DNA from: Bryobacteraceae bacterium
GTDB lineage: Bacteria; Acidobacteriota; Terriglobia; Bryobacterales; Bryobacteraceae
NCBI GenBank assembly: GCA_026002855.1
Contig: BPGD01000001.1
Span: forward strand, 248,001 to 312,000
DNA length: 64,000 nucleotides
Direction: 5' to 3'
Made by a program: the position numbers and the translations under genes. Shown here one piece after another: positions 49,691-58,492 of this stretch. The notes below the pieces were generated by a model, which worked only from the letters and a program-made list of their open reading frames with translations, made no database searches and had not been told where the DNA came from. Numbering within the stretch: the first letter of the stretch is position 1; each line of letters opens with the position of its first letter.

Positions 49691-50188
49691 ATGGCTGTCT
49701 GGACCGCTGCCGAGCTGGCGCCCGGCCTCTGGCTGTTTGTAGCGGCCGCTGACGGCGCTTTGCGCCGGGCCGCATTCTCCTCTTCTGAAACCGCGCTGCC
49801 TGCGGGTTTCGACCCCGCGGCGCGCCGCGACCGCGACCCCGTGCTCGTTCAGGCGCGGCGCGAACTGGCCGAATATCGCCGCGGCAGAAGGCGGCGGTTC
49901 GAAGTGCCGTTTGAACTGGAAGGCACCCACTTCCAGTGCGAAGTCTGGAAGGCACTGTTCCGGATTCCCTGGGGCGAGACCCGCACTTATGCAGAAATCG
50001 CGCGCGCCGTGGGCCGCCCCGGAGCCGCGCGCGCCGTGGGCGCGGCCGCGGGCCGCAATCCGCTGCCCGTCATCGTGCCCTGCCACCGGCTGGTTGCGGC
50101 CAACGGAAAACTCGGTGGTTTTTCCGGCGGTATCGAAGTAAAGAAACGGTTGCTCGAGCTCGAGGGCGTCACGCCCGGCCGCGCCTGA
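49691..50188 (+). CDS. ogt: Methylated-DNA-protein-cysteine methyltransferase
   Basis: A 165-residue suicide DNA repair protein that takes alkyl groups from O6-guanine onto Cys131 in the motif PCHRL. It also has FQCEVWKALFRIPWGETRTYAEIA, the helix-turn-helix, and the arginine finger region in GRPGAARAVG. Length is that of Ogt without an Ada domain. Start ATG 49691. Confidence 0.95.
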   Translation: MAVWTAAELAPGLWLFVAAADGALRRAAFSSSETALPAGFDPAARRDRDPVLVQARRELAEYRRGRRRRFEVPFELEGTHFQCEVWKALFRIPWGETRTYAEIARAVGRPGAARAVGAAAGRNPLPVIVPCHRLVAANGKLGGFSGGIEVKKRLLELEGVTPGRA

Positions 50189-50304
50189 GGCGCCCCGCGC
50201 AAGCGGTGGCGGCCGACGCCGGTCTTGCCTGAAGCAGACATGCACCGTGAGACGAGAAACGCGGCGCAAACCCAGGGGATGCAGAAATCAGAGGAGAGAG
50301 GAAC

Positions 50305-51255
50305 ATGCAAAAGAAACCGGTCGTTGCGATCGCGGGCGCCACGGGAGCGCAGGGCGGCGGACTCGCCCGGGCCATCCTGAAGGATCCGGAAAGCCCGTTC
50401 GCGGTGCGCGCGCTCACGCGCGACCCCGCTTCTCCACGGGCGCAGGAACTGGCGCGCCTGGGCGCCGAAGTCGTGGCCGCTGACGTGGATCAGCCGGACA
50501 GCGTCGCCGAGGCCTTCGCGGGCGCCTACGCCGCCTACTGCGTGACTTTTTACTGGGATCATTTCTCTCCGGAGAAGGAGGTCGCGCAGGCCTCGGCCAT
50601 GGCCCATGCCGCCAAAAGGGCCGGTCTCGGGCATGTGATCTGGTCCACCCTGGAAGACACGCGGCAGTTCGTCCCGCTGCAAGACGGCCGGATGCCGACG
50701 CTGATGGGCCGTTACAAGGTGCCGCACTTTGACTCCAAGGCCGAGGCAGACGCCATCTTCGCCGAACTCGGGCTGCCGGTCACTTATCTGGTCACGAGTT
50801 TCTACTGGGACAACTTCATCCACTCCGGCCTGGGCCCGGTCCGGGACGACAGCGGCAGGCTCGTGTTGACTCTTCCCGTCGCGAACGCAAAATTGCCGGG
50901 CATTGCGGCGGCCGACATTGGCGGATGCGCCTACGGCATCCTCAGGCGCGGCGCGGAATTTCATGGCGCCCGCGTGGGCGTAGCCTCCGAACATCTGACC
51001 GGGGCCGAGATGGCGGCGGGCCTCGCCGAGGCCGTGGGTGAGCCCGTGGAATACCGGCCGATGCCGCCCGCAGTGTTCCGTCAGCTCGGCTTCCCGCACG
51101 CGGACGACCTGGGCAACATGTTCCAGGTCTTTGCTGAATTCTCCGAAGCCTTCTGCCGCGCCCGGGACACCCGGCTTTCGCGGGAGCTGAATCCGGACAT
51201 GCTCTCGTTCCGCCAGTGGGTGGAAATCCACCGCGGCAGGATTCCGGTGGCGTGA
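50305..51255 (+). CDS. NmrA-like NAD(P)-binding protein
   Basis: A 316-residue atypical short-chain dehydrogenase-like protein. The Rossmann motif is VVAIAGATGAQGGGLAR, with an acidic/basic pattern ADVDQPDSVAEAF after strand three. NmrA-type proteins sense redox state or act as NADPH quinone reductases; they often lack the catalytic YxxxK, as seems so here. The ribosome site is GAGAGGA. Function not determined. Confidence 0.82.
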   Translation: MQKKPVVAIAGATGAQGGGLARAILKDPESPFAVRALTRDPASPRAQELARLGAEVVAADVDQPDSVAEAFAGAYAAYCVTFYWDHFSPEKEVAQASAMAHAAKRAGLGHVIWSTLEDTRQFVPLQDGRMPTLMGRYKVPHFDSKAEADAIFAELGLPVTYLVTSFYWDNFIHSGLGPVRDDSGRLVLTLPVANAKLPGIAAADIGGCAYGILRRGAEFHGARVGVASEHLTGAEMAAGLAEAVGEPVEYRPMPPAVFRQLGFPHADDLGNMFQVFAEFSEAFCRARDTRLSRELNPDMLSFRQWVEIHRGRIPVA

Positions 51256-51271
51256 ATCGGCTGCCGCGGCG

Positions 51272-52462
51272 TCAGCGGGCGAAAGAGATCCAGCCCCGGC
51301 GCGCGGCATGGTGAAGCAGCGTGCCGGCCGCCATGCCGATCACATAGCCATAGGGCAGCAACAGCGCGCTCAGGCCGACCAGGGCGGCGATGGCAAAGTC
51401 CTCCCTTTCCGGGGCCACGTCGCGTACCAGTAGCAGCAGCGTCAGGCTTTCAAAAAGCAGCAGAATTCCGAGCACAGGCAGCGGGAAAATCTCGATGACT
51501 TTCTGAAATCCGGCGCTGAAAAACAGGCCGAGGATGGCATAAATGGCGCCGTAAATCACCACCGATCCCCCCGTTCGCCCGCCAAAGGCGTAGTGGCCCG
51601 CCATGCCTCCCGAGCCATGGCAGGTGGGAACGCCTCCGAGAAAAGGATTCACCAGGTTCATCAGCGAATACGTGAACCCGATCTGGCGCACCGTGGGCGC
51701 GCGCTCCGGGAACAGATCGGCCGCCACCTGCCGGGTGGCCAGCACCGAGTTTGCCAGCGACAGCGGAAGCTGCGGCAGGCTGAGCACGAGGAAGCCGGTC
51801 CAGATGTCCGGCCAGCCCGGCGCCTGCACCTGCGGCAGCCGGAAGCCGGCCGCGTGAAGGAAATCCGCCGCGTTCAGCTTCAGAGTCAGCGCGTAGGCGA
51901 ACCCCAGCCCGACCAGCGCCACCGCTGACGGAAAACGGGGCCGCCGCATCAGCCACAACGTCAGCACGAACCCGGCCGCGGCCAGCGCCCAGCCCATGCG
52001 GCCGTCAGCCCGGACATACTCGCGCAGGGCGATGGAGGCCAACTGGAGCCCCAGGCCGAACTGGATGCCGCGGACCACCGGTTTGGGAACAATGCGCGCC
52101 ACCCAGGTGATGGCCCCACTGATGCTGAGCAGCAGCATGACCACGCCAATGGCCAGCCCGCCCCCGTAGACCACCGCTGCCGGAAGCTTCTGGGCGATGA
52201 TCAGGGCCGCCATCGCTTTCAGGGGCTGCACTGGCATCGGCATGCGGTACCAGAGCCCGGTGAAGATCTGCATCAGTCCGAAAACGGTGAGCACGCTGGC
52301 CGAATCAAGCCGCGCCGCGAGGATCATGCCCACCAGCAGCGGCAGATCCGTCCCCATGTCGCCGAATGCCCCGGACCACTCGTGTCGGTCAAAGCGCAGC
52401 GGTGGTCTCTGCCGCCGGACGGCGGCCGTTGTTTCAGCGGCGGGAGGAATATTTGTTGACAT
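51272..52462 (-). CDS. MOT1-type molybdate/sulfate transporter
   Basis: A 396-residue integral membrane protein with 9 to 11 helices. The family motifs are GAFGDMGTDLPLLVGM near residue 30 and RMPMPVQPLKAMAAL near 70, as in MOT1/MFS_MOT1 putative sulfate and molybdate permeases; a second pair occurs later (QLPLSLANSVLATRQVAADL, VPTCHGSGGMAGHY). Start ATG 52462, MSTNIPPAAE; the frame upstream to 52693 is not coding. The molybdenum-enzyme link is not supported by neighbours. Confidence 0.85.
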   Translation of the reverse strand: MSTNIPPAAETTAAVRRQRPPLRFDRHEWSGAFGDMGTDLPLLVGMILAARLDSASVLTVFGLMQIFTGLWYRMPMPVQPLKAMAALIIAQKLPAAVVYGGGLAIGVVMLLLSISGAITWVARIVPKPVVRGIQFGLGLQLASIALREYVRADGRMGWALAAAGFVLTLWLMRRPRFPSAVALVGLGFAYALTLKLNAADFLHAAGFRLPQVQAPGWPDIWTGFLVLSLPQLPLSLANSVLATRQVAADLFPERAPTVRQIGFTYSLMNLVNPFLGGVPTCHGSGGMAGHYAFGGRTGGSVVIYGAIYAILGLFFSAGFQKVIEIFPLPVLGILLLFESLTLLLLVRDVAPEREDFAIAALVGLSALLLPYGYVIGMAAGTLLHHAARRGWISFAR

Positions 52463-52607
52463 CGCCAATGGAACTGCGGGCGCGCGGCCCCTCCAGATCA
52501 CTCCGAGGGTGCAATTTTCCAGAATAACAGGCCGCAAATACGGGCTTGTATCCTCCGCCAGCCGTGCTATTCTCGCAGCCAGAGCGAGGCGGGAAGGGAA
52601 CAGGCCA

Positions 52608-53477
52608 ATGCGGAACCCTTTGCAGGCGCTCGACAGGGCGCCCGAAGAGCTCACCCAGGGCCGGCTGAAGCGGATCGGTGAAGGGGTCGGCAAGGTCGTC
52701 TATGCCAGCGAGCACTGGGTGGTGAAGCGCGACCGCGGGGCGAGCGAAATCATCGCCCTGATCCTCATATGGCGCCTGCTAAAGCGGCTGGAACGCTTTC
52801 TGCCGCGCCGTCTGGCAGCGCGCTGGACCACGCATCCATCGAACGCCCTGCGCCTGCTCCGCGTCGCCATCCAGGCGGTCGTCTCTCTGGTGCCCAGGGC
52901 GCTCTGGTTCAGCACTCACTGGGGCCGCATCTGGCAGAAATTTGTCCATCGCGACGTCCGCGGCGAATACCTGGCGGTCAAGCACCTGGCGGGCACGTCA
53001 CTGGTTCCCGAAACGGTCACCTTTCCACCTACGCTTGTCAAGGTCTCGGGATGGCCAGGCTGGCTCGTCGTCACCGAAGCGACCGAGCGTGTCGAAGAGA
53101 CGCTGTATGACCGGCTCAAGAGGCTCGCCGCCCAGCGGCGATGGAACGAGGTCGAGCGGTGGCTGGAGCGGCTCCTCGAGCTGCGCCGCGCCGGTTGGCG
53201 GCGCGGCGTGTTCAGCGTGGACGCGCACCTGAAGAATTTCGGCGTCATCGAAAGCCGCGTGGTGCTGCTGGATGCCGGCGGACTGACGGACCGCTGGGAG
53301 GACGTGGAGCAGCACCTCGCTTCGCTCGCAAAGAACGGCCCGCCGTCGCAGCAGTTCGGCCTCGCCGAGATCCTCAGGGACGCACCGGAGCTGGCCGCGC
53401 GCTTCGACGCTCGCTGGCGCGAGGTGGCCGATCCTCAGTCCGTCCGCGACCTCTGGCCAGTGAAGGGGACCGCTTGA
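52608..53477 (+). CDS. Protein-kinase-fold protein, LPS-kinase-like
   Basis: A 289-residue protein with a kinase-like C-lobe: the catalytic loop reads SVDAHLKNFGV (Asp, His, Asn as in HxDxHxxN) and the metal loop VLLDAGG replaces DFG. The N-terminal part has IGEGVGKVVY, a shortened glycine loop, and VVKRDRG for the lysine. It resembles lipopolysaccharide or aminoglycoside kinase-type folds (RIO/WaaP-like). Substrate unknown. Start ATG 52608 behind GGGAAGGGA. Confidence 0.72.
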   Translation: MRNPLQALDRAPEELTQGRLKRIGEGVGKVVYASEHWVVKRDRGASEIIALILIWRLLKRLERFLPRRLAARWTTHPSNALRLLRVAIQAVVSLVPRALWFSTHWGRIWQKFVHRDVRGEYLAVKHLAGTSLVPETVTFPPTLVKVSGWPGWLVVTEATERVEETLYDRLKRLAAQRRWNEVERWLERLLELRRAGWRRGVFSVDAHLKNFGVIESRVVLLDAGGLTDRWEDVEQHLASLAKNGPPSQQFGLAEILRDAPELAARFDARWREVADPQSVRDLWPVKGTA

Positions 53478-53524
53478 CCCGGCGCCTTCGCGCCCTCTCG
53501 CGACTCGGCCGGGGACTCCCTTCC

Positions 53525-54166
53525 TCACCCGGTGCGGCGCCGCGAAACCAGACGCGGCTGTCTGCCGGCCAGACCGGCCGCGTAGGATACCGGATCCATC
53601 GGCGCCAGCCGGCGGATCTGTTCCGGGCTCAGCAGGCGGATGTGCGGAATCCCGGCCAGGTGTTCCGCGATGTACCACACGTCTTCCTCGCTGCACATCC
53701 AGCCGAGGCGGTCGAACCGGCTCAGGTTCACCGGACGGCTGTAGGCCCGCAGCGTCTTCTCGCCTTCCAGGTTGTAATAGTCCGGGAAGTAGCTCATCAC
53801 CAGCTCCCGCAGCGTGCGGTACACGGGGTCACGGTAGCGAAGCCCGGCGTAACTTGACTTCGCCACGGCGCCCCAGCCGCCGGCTTCGCGAAACACCGCA
53901 AGGACGTGATCGTCGTCGCGCACGGCCGCCAGATCCACAAGCAACGGCGGCCGGCCCGCCATCCGGAACGCGGCGGCCGCCAGCAACGCGCCCTCCAGAC
54001 AGTGCGCCCGGCCGTGACGGAGCACCAGCCGCGGGGAAAAGCAGGTGTGCGGCGAGGAGTCGTAGTTATAAGGCAGCCCGTCCAGGAACTGCTGGACCCG
54101 TAGCGGCGAGTGGAGACGCCGCAACTCCCGGATCTCGGCGCGGGTCAGCCCCCAGTCGGCGGCCAT
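53525..54166 (-). CDS. Transglutaminase-like cysteine protease fold protein
   Basis: A 213-residue soluble protein. HCLEGALLAAAAFRMAG places a cysteine at a helix start, DDDHVLAVFRE gives the histidine, and an acid may follow in GGWGAVAKSSY or later. This matches the transglutaminase-like catalytic arrangement. No signal is seen. It is 13 bases from the M16 peptidase gene upstream on the same strand. Activity is a guess; some such proteins are inactive scaffolds. Confidence 0.6.
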   Translation of the reverse strand: MAADWGLTRAEIRELRRLHSPLRVQQFLDGLPYNYDSSPHTCFSPRLVLRHGRAHCLEGALLAAAAFRMAGRPPLLVDLAAVRDDDHVLAVFREAGGWGAVAKSSYAGLRYRDPVYRTLRELVMSYFPDYYNLEGEKTLRAYSRPVNLSRFDRLGWMCSEEDVWYIAEHLAGIPHIRLLSPEQIRRLAPMDPVSYAAGLAGRQPRLVSRRRTG

Positions 54167-54179
54167 GCCATCCCCCGTC

Positions 54180-55574
54180 TCAGAAATCCGCCGCCGCGAA
54201 ACCGGGCTCTTTCACCGGAATCACTTTCATCGACTTTGCATACCGGGCGGCGTCCTTCTGGATGGCCGCCGCGTTCCCTACCAGGCAGAACTGGAGATTG
54301 TCACGGGTAAAATGCCGGCGGACGACGGAATTCACCCTGTCTACGGTCAGTTCATCCAGCTTCTGGAAGAACGTGTCGACGTCTCTCCGATCCAGCCCGT
54401 TCAGCTCCAGCTCGGCAAGGAGCGCGCACAATTGATCCGCGGTTTCCAGCCGGTCTGTAGGAAAATTCCCCTTGATATACGCCCGGGCCGAGTCGAGCTG
54501 CTCCTGCGTAATCCCGTTGCGCAGCAGCCGGTCGAGCACCTCCAGCGCCAGCTCGATCGCCTGGGCGGTGGTTTTCGTCGGCGTGTAGGAATTGATCGCA
54601 ATCGCACCCGGCAGACGGTCCTGGTCGAGAATCGAGTTGGCCCCGTAGGTGAGGCCCGCATTGACCCGCAACGCGTCGTTCAGCATCGAAGTGAACCGCC
54701 CGCCAAAAAGCGTGTTCGCCACCAGCAGCGCCACGCGGTCCGGGTCGCGGCGGTCGATTCCCGGCATGCCGATCCGGAAATAGGTCTGGGTCGCGTCCGG
54801 CTTGTCCACGATCAACAGCCGCGGCTGCGCAAAGCGCACCCGCTCCGCTCGCGCCGACGGCGCCGCTTCGCCCGCCGGCAGCGCCGAAAGCGCCTCCCGG
54901 ACCAGCGCGCCGAACTGTTTCGGATCAAAATCCCCTGCCGCGATAAAAACGACGTTCTTTCCGGCGGCCATGCGGCGATAATATTTCAGGATTTCCTCCC
55001 GGTTCATCCGCGCCACCGAGGACTCGTCCGGAGCGCCCGAATGCCGGTAAGGATGCCCGGCAGGAAAGAAAAGACCGTTGAAATATCGCCCGATGGCCAT
55101 GCCTGGATTGTCCTTCACCGCACGCACCTGATCGGCCGTGCGTGCCAGCACCTTGCGCACCTCCTCTTCGGGAAACGCCGGCCGGACCAGAATATCGCCG
55201 AGAATCCCGATGGCCGCAGGCGCCGTTTTCGCCAGGAATTCCAGCGCGAAATAGGCCGAGCTCCGGTTTGCGCCGGATTGCAGCGTCGCGCCCAGGCCGT
55301 CCAGATCCAGGTCGATCTGCTCGGCCGTGCGCTTTCCCGCCCCGCGGCGCATCAGCTCCACCGTGACCGAGGAGATTCCGTTCAGCCCCTCGGGTTCCGT
55401 CTCGGCGCCGCCGCGGAAGACGGCGCGCACCGAAATCAGCGGCACATCGTGCTTCGGCAGCAGGATCAAGGTCGCCCCGTTGGGCAAAGTCTCGCGGGTG
55501 AACTCGGGCAGGCGGACCTGGGCTGTCATGGGCATCATTGCAGTTGTCAGCAGGATGAGGGCGCCAGATTTCAT
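54180..55574 (-). CDS. M16-family peptidase subunit lacking the HxxEH site
   Basis: A 464-residue exported protein with an M16 fold: TLPNGATLILLPKHDVPLISV and FPEEEVRKVLARTADQVR. The position of the HxxEH zinc motif reads GISSVTVELMRRG, so it is non-catalytic. It begins inside the stop of the active subunit (ATGA). As in bacterial PqqL/processing-peptidase-like pairs, it should form a heterodimer with the active partner and hold the substrate. Signal peptide about 1-18. Confidence 0.9.
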   Translation of the reverse strand: MKSGALILLTTAMMPMTAQVRLPEFTRETLPNGATLILLPKHDVPLISVRAVFRGGAETEPEGLNGISSVTVELMRRGAGKRTAEQIDLDLDGLGATLQSGANRSSAYFALEFLAKTAPAAIGILGDILVRPAFPEEEVRKVLARTADQVRAVKDNPGMAIGRYFNGLFFPAGHPYRHSGAPDESSVARMNREEILKYYRRMAAGKNVVFIAAGDFDPKQFGALVREALSALPAGEAAPSARAERVRFAQPRLLIVDKPDATQTYFRIGMPGIDRRDPDRVALLVANTLFGGRFTSMLNDALRVNAGLTYGANSILDQDRLPGAIAINSYTPTKTTAQAIELALEVLDRLLRNGITQEQLDSARAYIKGNFPTDRLETADQLCALLAELELNGLDRRDVDTFFQKLDELTVDRVNSVVRRHFTRDNLQFCLVGNAAAIQKDAARYAKSMKVIPVKEPGFAAADF

Positions 55575-56887
55575 CGGGCCACCTCCGCGCGCTGTTCCGG
55601 AATGAGCGTGGCCACGGTCCGGTTCCGGGGCGAAAAGATCTTCGCTGCCACGCGCTGGACGTCGGCCGCCGTCACTTTCTCGATTTTCTGCGGCGCGTTG
55701 TTGATCTCGTTCCAGCTTCCATAAAAGACCTCGTACGTGCCGATGAGGTTCGCTTTTCCGGCAATCGTCTTCAACTGCCGGTAGAACTCGGCCACAATCT
55801 GATTGCGAACCTTCTGAAGTTCCGCTTCGGGGACCGGCTCGCGCCCCAGCCGGTCGAGCTCTTCATACAGTGCCTTTTCCACGTCCTCCGGCCTCTTTCC
55901 GCTGCGCACCTGGAAGGTGAAGAGGAACTGCCCCGGATCGAGCGTCGGGTTGATCCCGCCGCCCACGTTCAGCACCAGTTGCTCCTTTTCCACCAGCCGC
56001 TGATGCAGTCTCGAACTGCGCCCGCCGGCGAGAATCGTGTCGATCACCTCGTAAACCGGGTAATCCGGGTCCTTCGCCGAACCGATGTGGTAGCCGGCCA
56101 TCAGGATGGGCAGATTGGCGGACCGGAGCACGTTCACCCGCCGCTCGCCCAGTTGCGGCGGCTCCACCGTCCGCACCGGCGGTGGCGGCTCCTGCCGGGG
56201 AATCGGCTCGAAGTATTTTTTCGCCAGCCCCATCACCTCTTCCGGAGTCACGTCCCCGGAGACCACGACCACGCAGTTGTTCGGCGCGTAGCCCATCCGG
56301 TAATGCGCCTTCAGGTCGTCGATGGTCCAGCTCTCGATGTCCGACGCCCAGCCGATGACCGGCCATTGATACGGATGCGCGATGTAGGCGGTGGCGAAGA
56401 ACTGCTCATACAGCGTGCCGATCGGATTGTTCTCCACTGAGGTGCGGCGCTCGCTGCTGACCACGCCGCGCTCGCTTTCCACGATTTTCGGGTCAAACGA
56501 CAGGTCGCGGATGCGGTCCGCTTCCATGTCGAACATCAGCTCGAGCGCCGTCCGTGGGAACCAGTCCGTATAAACCGTCACATCACGCGTCGTGTACGCG
56601 TTGTTCCTCCCGCCCGCTCTTTCCATCTGAATGTCGAACTGTTTGGGGCCGTATTTTTTCGCCCCGTTGAACATCATGTGCTCGAAAAAGTGGCTGATGC
56701 CCGTCGTGCCGGGCCGCTCATTGCGTGAGCCGACCTTGAAGAACAGATAGAGCGCCACGTTGGGCACGTCGTGGTCCTCGTGGACCAGGATTTTCATTCC
56801 GTTGGCGAGCGTGTGTTCGGCTACTTTCACCATCTGGGCACTCATGGCAAACGGAGCCAGCAGCAGCATGGCAGAAATGCGGCGCAT
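55571..56887 (-). CDS. M16-family zinc peptidase, active subunit
   Basis: A 438-residue exported M16 peptidase. Signal peptide about 1-17 (MRRISAMLLLAPFAMSA). The inverted zinc motif is HFFEHMMFNG, with the third ligand Glu about 75 residues on (ESERGVVSSER). The C-terminal domain has the usual R/Y pair region. Start ATG 56887 marks the signal peptide; the frame extends far upstream without coding value. Its partner overlaps by four bases. Probably degrades small peptides in the periplasm. Confidence 0.93.
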   Translation of the reverse strand: MRRISAMLLLAPFAMSAQMVKVAEHTLANGMKILVHEDHDVPNVALYLFFKVGSRNERPGTTGISHFFEHMMFNGAKKYGPKQFDIQMERAGGRNNAYTTRDVTVYTDWFPRTALELMFDMEADRIRDLSFDPKIVESERGVVSSERRTSVENNPIGTLYEQFFATAYIAHPYQWPVIGWASDIESWTIDDLKAHYRMGYAPNNCVVVVSGDVTPEEVMGLAKKYFEPIPRQEPPPPVRTVEPPQLGERRVNVLRSANLPILMAGYHIGSAKDPDYPVYEVIDTILAGGRSSRLHQRLVEKEQLVLNVGGGINPTLDPGQFLFTFQVRSGKRPEDVEKALYEELDRLGREPVPEAELQKVRNQIVAEFYRQLKTIAGKANLIGTYEVFYGSWNEINNAPQKIEKVTAADVQRVAAKIFSPRNRTVATLIPEQRAEVAR

Positions 56888-56916
56888 AGAAATAAAGATA
56901 GCAGCGGCCGCCCGCC

Positions 56917-58011
56917 TCAGTGGGGCAGCGCCTCCCGCACCGGCGGCGCTGCCGCCGTCACGGCCGAGCGAAAATCTTCGCCCAGCAGCGCGGCCACCGT
57001 CGAGGCCAGCTGCGCCTGGGCCACCGGCTGCGCCGTCTTCCGCACGCCCGAGGCCGGCGTGTCCGGCCCGAGAAAGGCCATCCAGACATACTGCGACTCC
57101 GGAATCCGCCGCCCGTGACTGCGCCACGCCTTCCTGCCGGACCCGCGCCCGTGGTCGGTGGCAAGAATCAACGTCGTCGAGCCGCGGTATTCCGGCATCG
57201 ACTGAAGCGTCTCCCATAGCCGCCGGACATAGTCATCCACACGGTGGGCCGCCTTCAGATACAGGTCATACCGGCCCGCATGCGCCCATGCGTCGGTCTC
57301 CCCCAGCAGAACGGCCAGCACCCGCGGCTTCAGCAGTCGCAGGGCTTCAAGAGCGGAATGAAAAACGAACGAATCGAACGCTTCCGAATCCCAGTATTCG
57401 GTTTCCGCTTTCAGCCGGTTGATCAGTTCCACGCTCGCGCTATGCCCGGAAAGGCGCAATGGCTCATAACCGGCGTTGACCAAAATCCCCGAACGCGGCG
57501 CGTTCAGAATCCATGGAAACAGGTCCCAGGCTCCGAACACGGCCACCCGGCCCTCAAAGCCGGGGCGCCGGTGGAGAAACTCCAGCACGTTCAGGTTCGG
57601 GTTGTAGAGGCGGTCGTTTGAGTTGATTCGCGGATCCACCACGCCGCAGAAGGCCTCGCTGTAGCCGGGGTAGGAGAAGTTCAGCCCGTTGGTGACGCGC
57701 GCCTCCGAACCGGCCGCGCGGTCGCCAAACACGGTCCCCTGCCGCACCACCACACTCCAGAAGAAGGGCAACAACGCAGCGCGCCGTTCTTCTACCGACT
57801 CACGCCAGAATTGCTTCCGCAGCGCGCCCACATCGGCCACGCCGCCCGGCTTGCGCTCCATCAACACCGGGTCCGCGCCCCGGAAAACTTCCTGCCAGCG
57901 CAGCCCGTCGGTCATGACGATGACAACGTTCTGCGTCCGCCGCGGCGCCTGTGCCAGCGCGGCGGCCGCAGAGAAAACCAGAACACAAAGGAAAAGGAAC
58001 TGGCGTCTCAT
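56917..58011 (-). CDS. Alkaline-phosphatase-superfamily phosphodiesterase, exported
   Basis: A 364-residue secreted protein (signal about 1-20, ending AAALAQA). The metal motifs are VIVMTDGLRWQEVF, with the nucleophile region, and ILATDHGRGSG near the C-terminus, plus ETDAWAHAGRYDLY. This fits type I phosphodiesterase/nucleotide pyrophosphatases and related sulfatase-like enzymes. Substrate unknown. AAGGAG is 5 bases before the start. It shares a 480-base divergent region with the hydrogenase operon. Confidence 0.82.
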   Translation of the reverse strand: MRRQFLFLCVLVFSAAAALAQAPRRTQNVVIVMTDGLRWQEVFRGADPVLMERKPGGVADVGALRKQFWRESVEERRAALLPFFWSVVVRQGTVFGDRAAGSEARVTNGLNFSYPGYSEAFCGVVDPRINSNDRLYNPNLNVLEFLHRRPGFEGRVAVFGAWDLFPWILNAPRSGILVNAGYEPLRLSGHSASVELINRLKAETEYWDSEAFDSFVFHSALEALRLLKPRVLAVLLGETDAWAHAGRYDLYLKAAHRVDDYVRRLWETLQSMPEYRGSTTLILATDHGRGSGRKAWRSHGRRIPESQYVWMAFLGPDTPASGVRKTAQPVAQAQLASTVAALLGEDFRSAVTAAAPPVREALPH

Positions 58012-58213
58012 GGGTGCTCCTTCCGCAGCCTACCAAAGGCGGGCGGCCCAGCCGCTCCGCCAGGCCTTGCCGCACCGGACGGTCCAGATGTTCGCAGCGG
58101 ATGGCCCACCCGCCGGGTCGCCCGCGGCAGACACCGCCTGCCCGTACATAGGCGAGCCGGGCTCACAGCCTGCGCCCAGCTGCCGGCCCTCATCTGGGAC
58201 AGCCTGTTCCGGT

Positions 58214-58238
58214 ATCTTCGCCGGCTGGAGGCGAAGAT
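58214..58238. repeat. 9-bp inverted repeat in the hydrogenase upstream region
   Basis: ATCTTCGCC (58214-58222) and GGCGAAGAT (58230-58238) with a 7-base spacer form a stable stem. It lies 180 bases before the promoter. It may be an operator, or structure inside an old coding remnant. Confidence 0.4.
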
Positions 58239-58419
58239 CACCGCAGCCCGGGATGACGGCCTGCTGGAGGCACACCGAAGGACCACGGGGGCGGATCACG
58301 GCTCCGGCCGTCGTCAGCATGGTCTCCCGGTCGGTGCTTCAATACACGGCCTCCTGGTTCCCGACTTCCGGGCAATCGCCGGAGGGCTCCGTCAGGATCA
58401 GGATTTTGTCGGACCCCCC

Positions 58420-58448
58420 TTGACAAGGCGAAACGCCCGGCCTAATTT
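58420..58448 (+). promoter_or_regulatory. Sigma70-type promoter of the hydrogenase operon
   Basis: A perfect TTGACA (58420-58425), a 17-base spacer and TAATTT (58443-58448). The cytochrome start is 45 bases on, preceded by GGAGGGG. This is the best promoter match in the window. Confidence 0.75.
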
Positions 58449-58492
58449 GGTCTTGGTTAAGGCCAATCAGGTCTTTTTATCTTGGAGGGGAC

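Larger units (their letters stand above)
58012..58492. other. 481-base divergent intergenic region
   Basis: Holds the start region of the phosphodiesterase gene on the left and the hydrogenase promoter on the right. The middle has a strong 9-bp inverted repeat at 58214-58238. No frame is convincing, although the stretch reading LFRYLRRLEAKITAARDDG looks faintly protein-like and could be a remnant. Confidence 0.5.
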
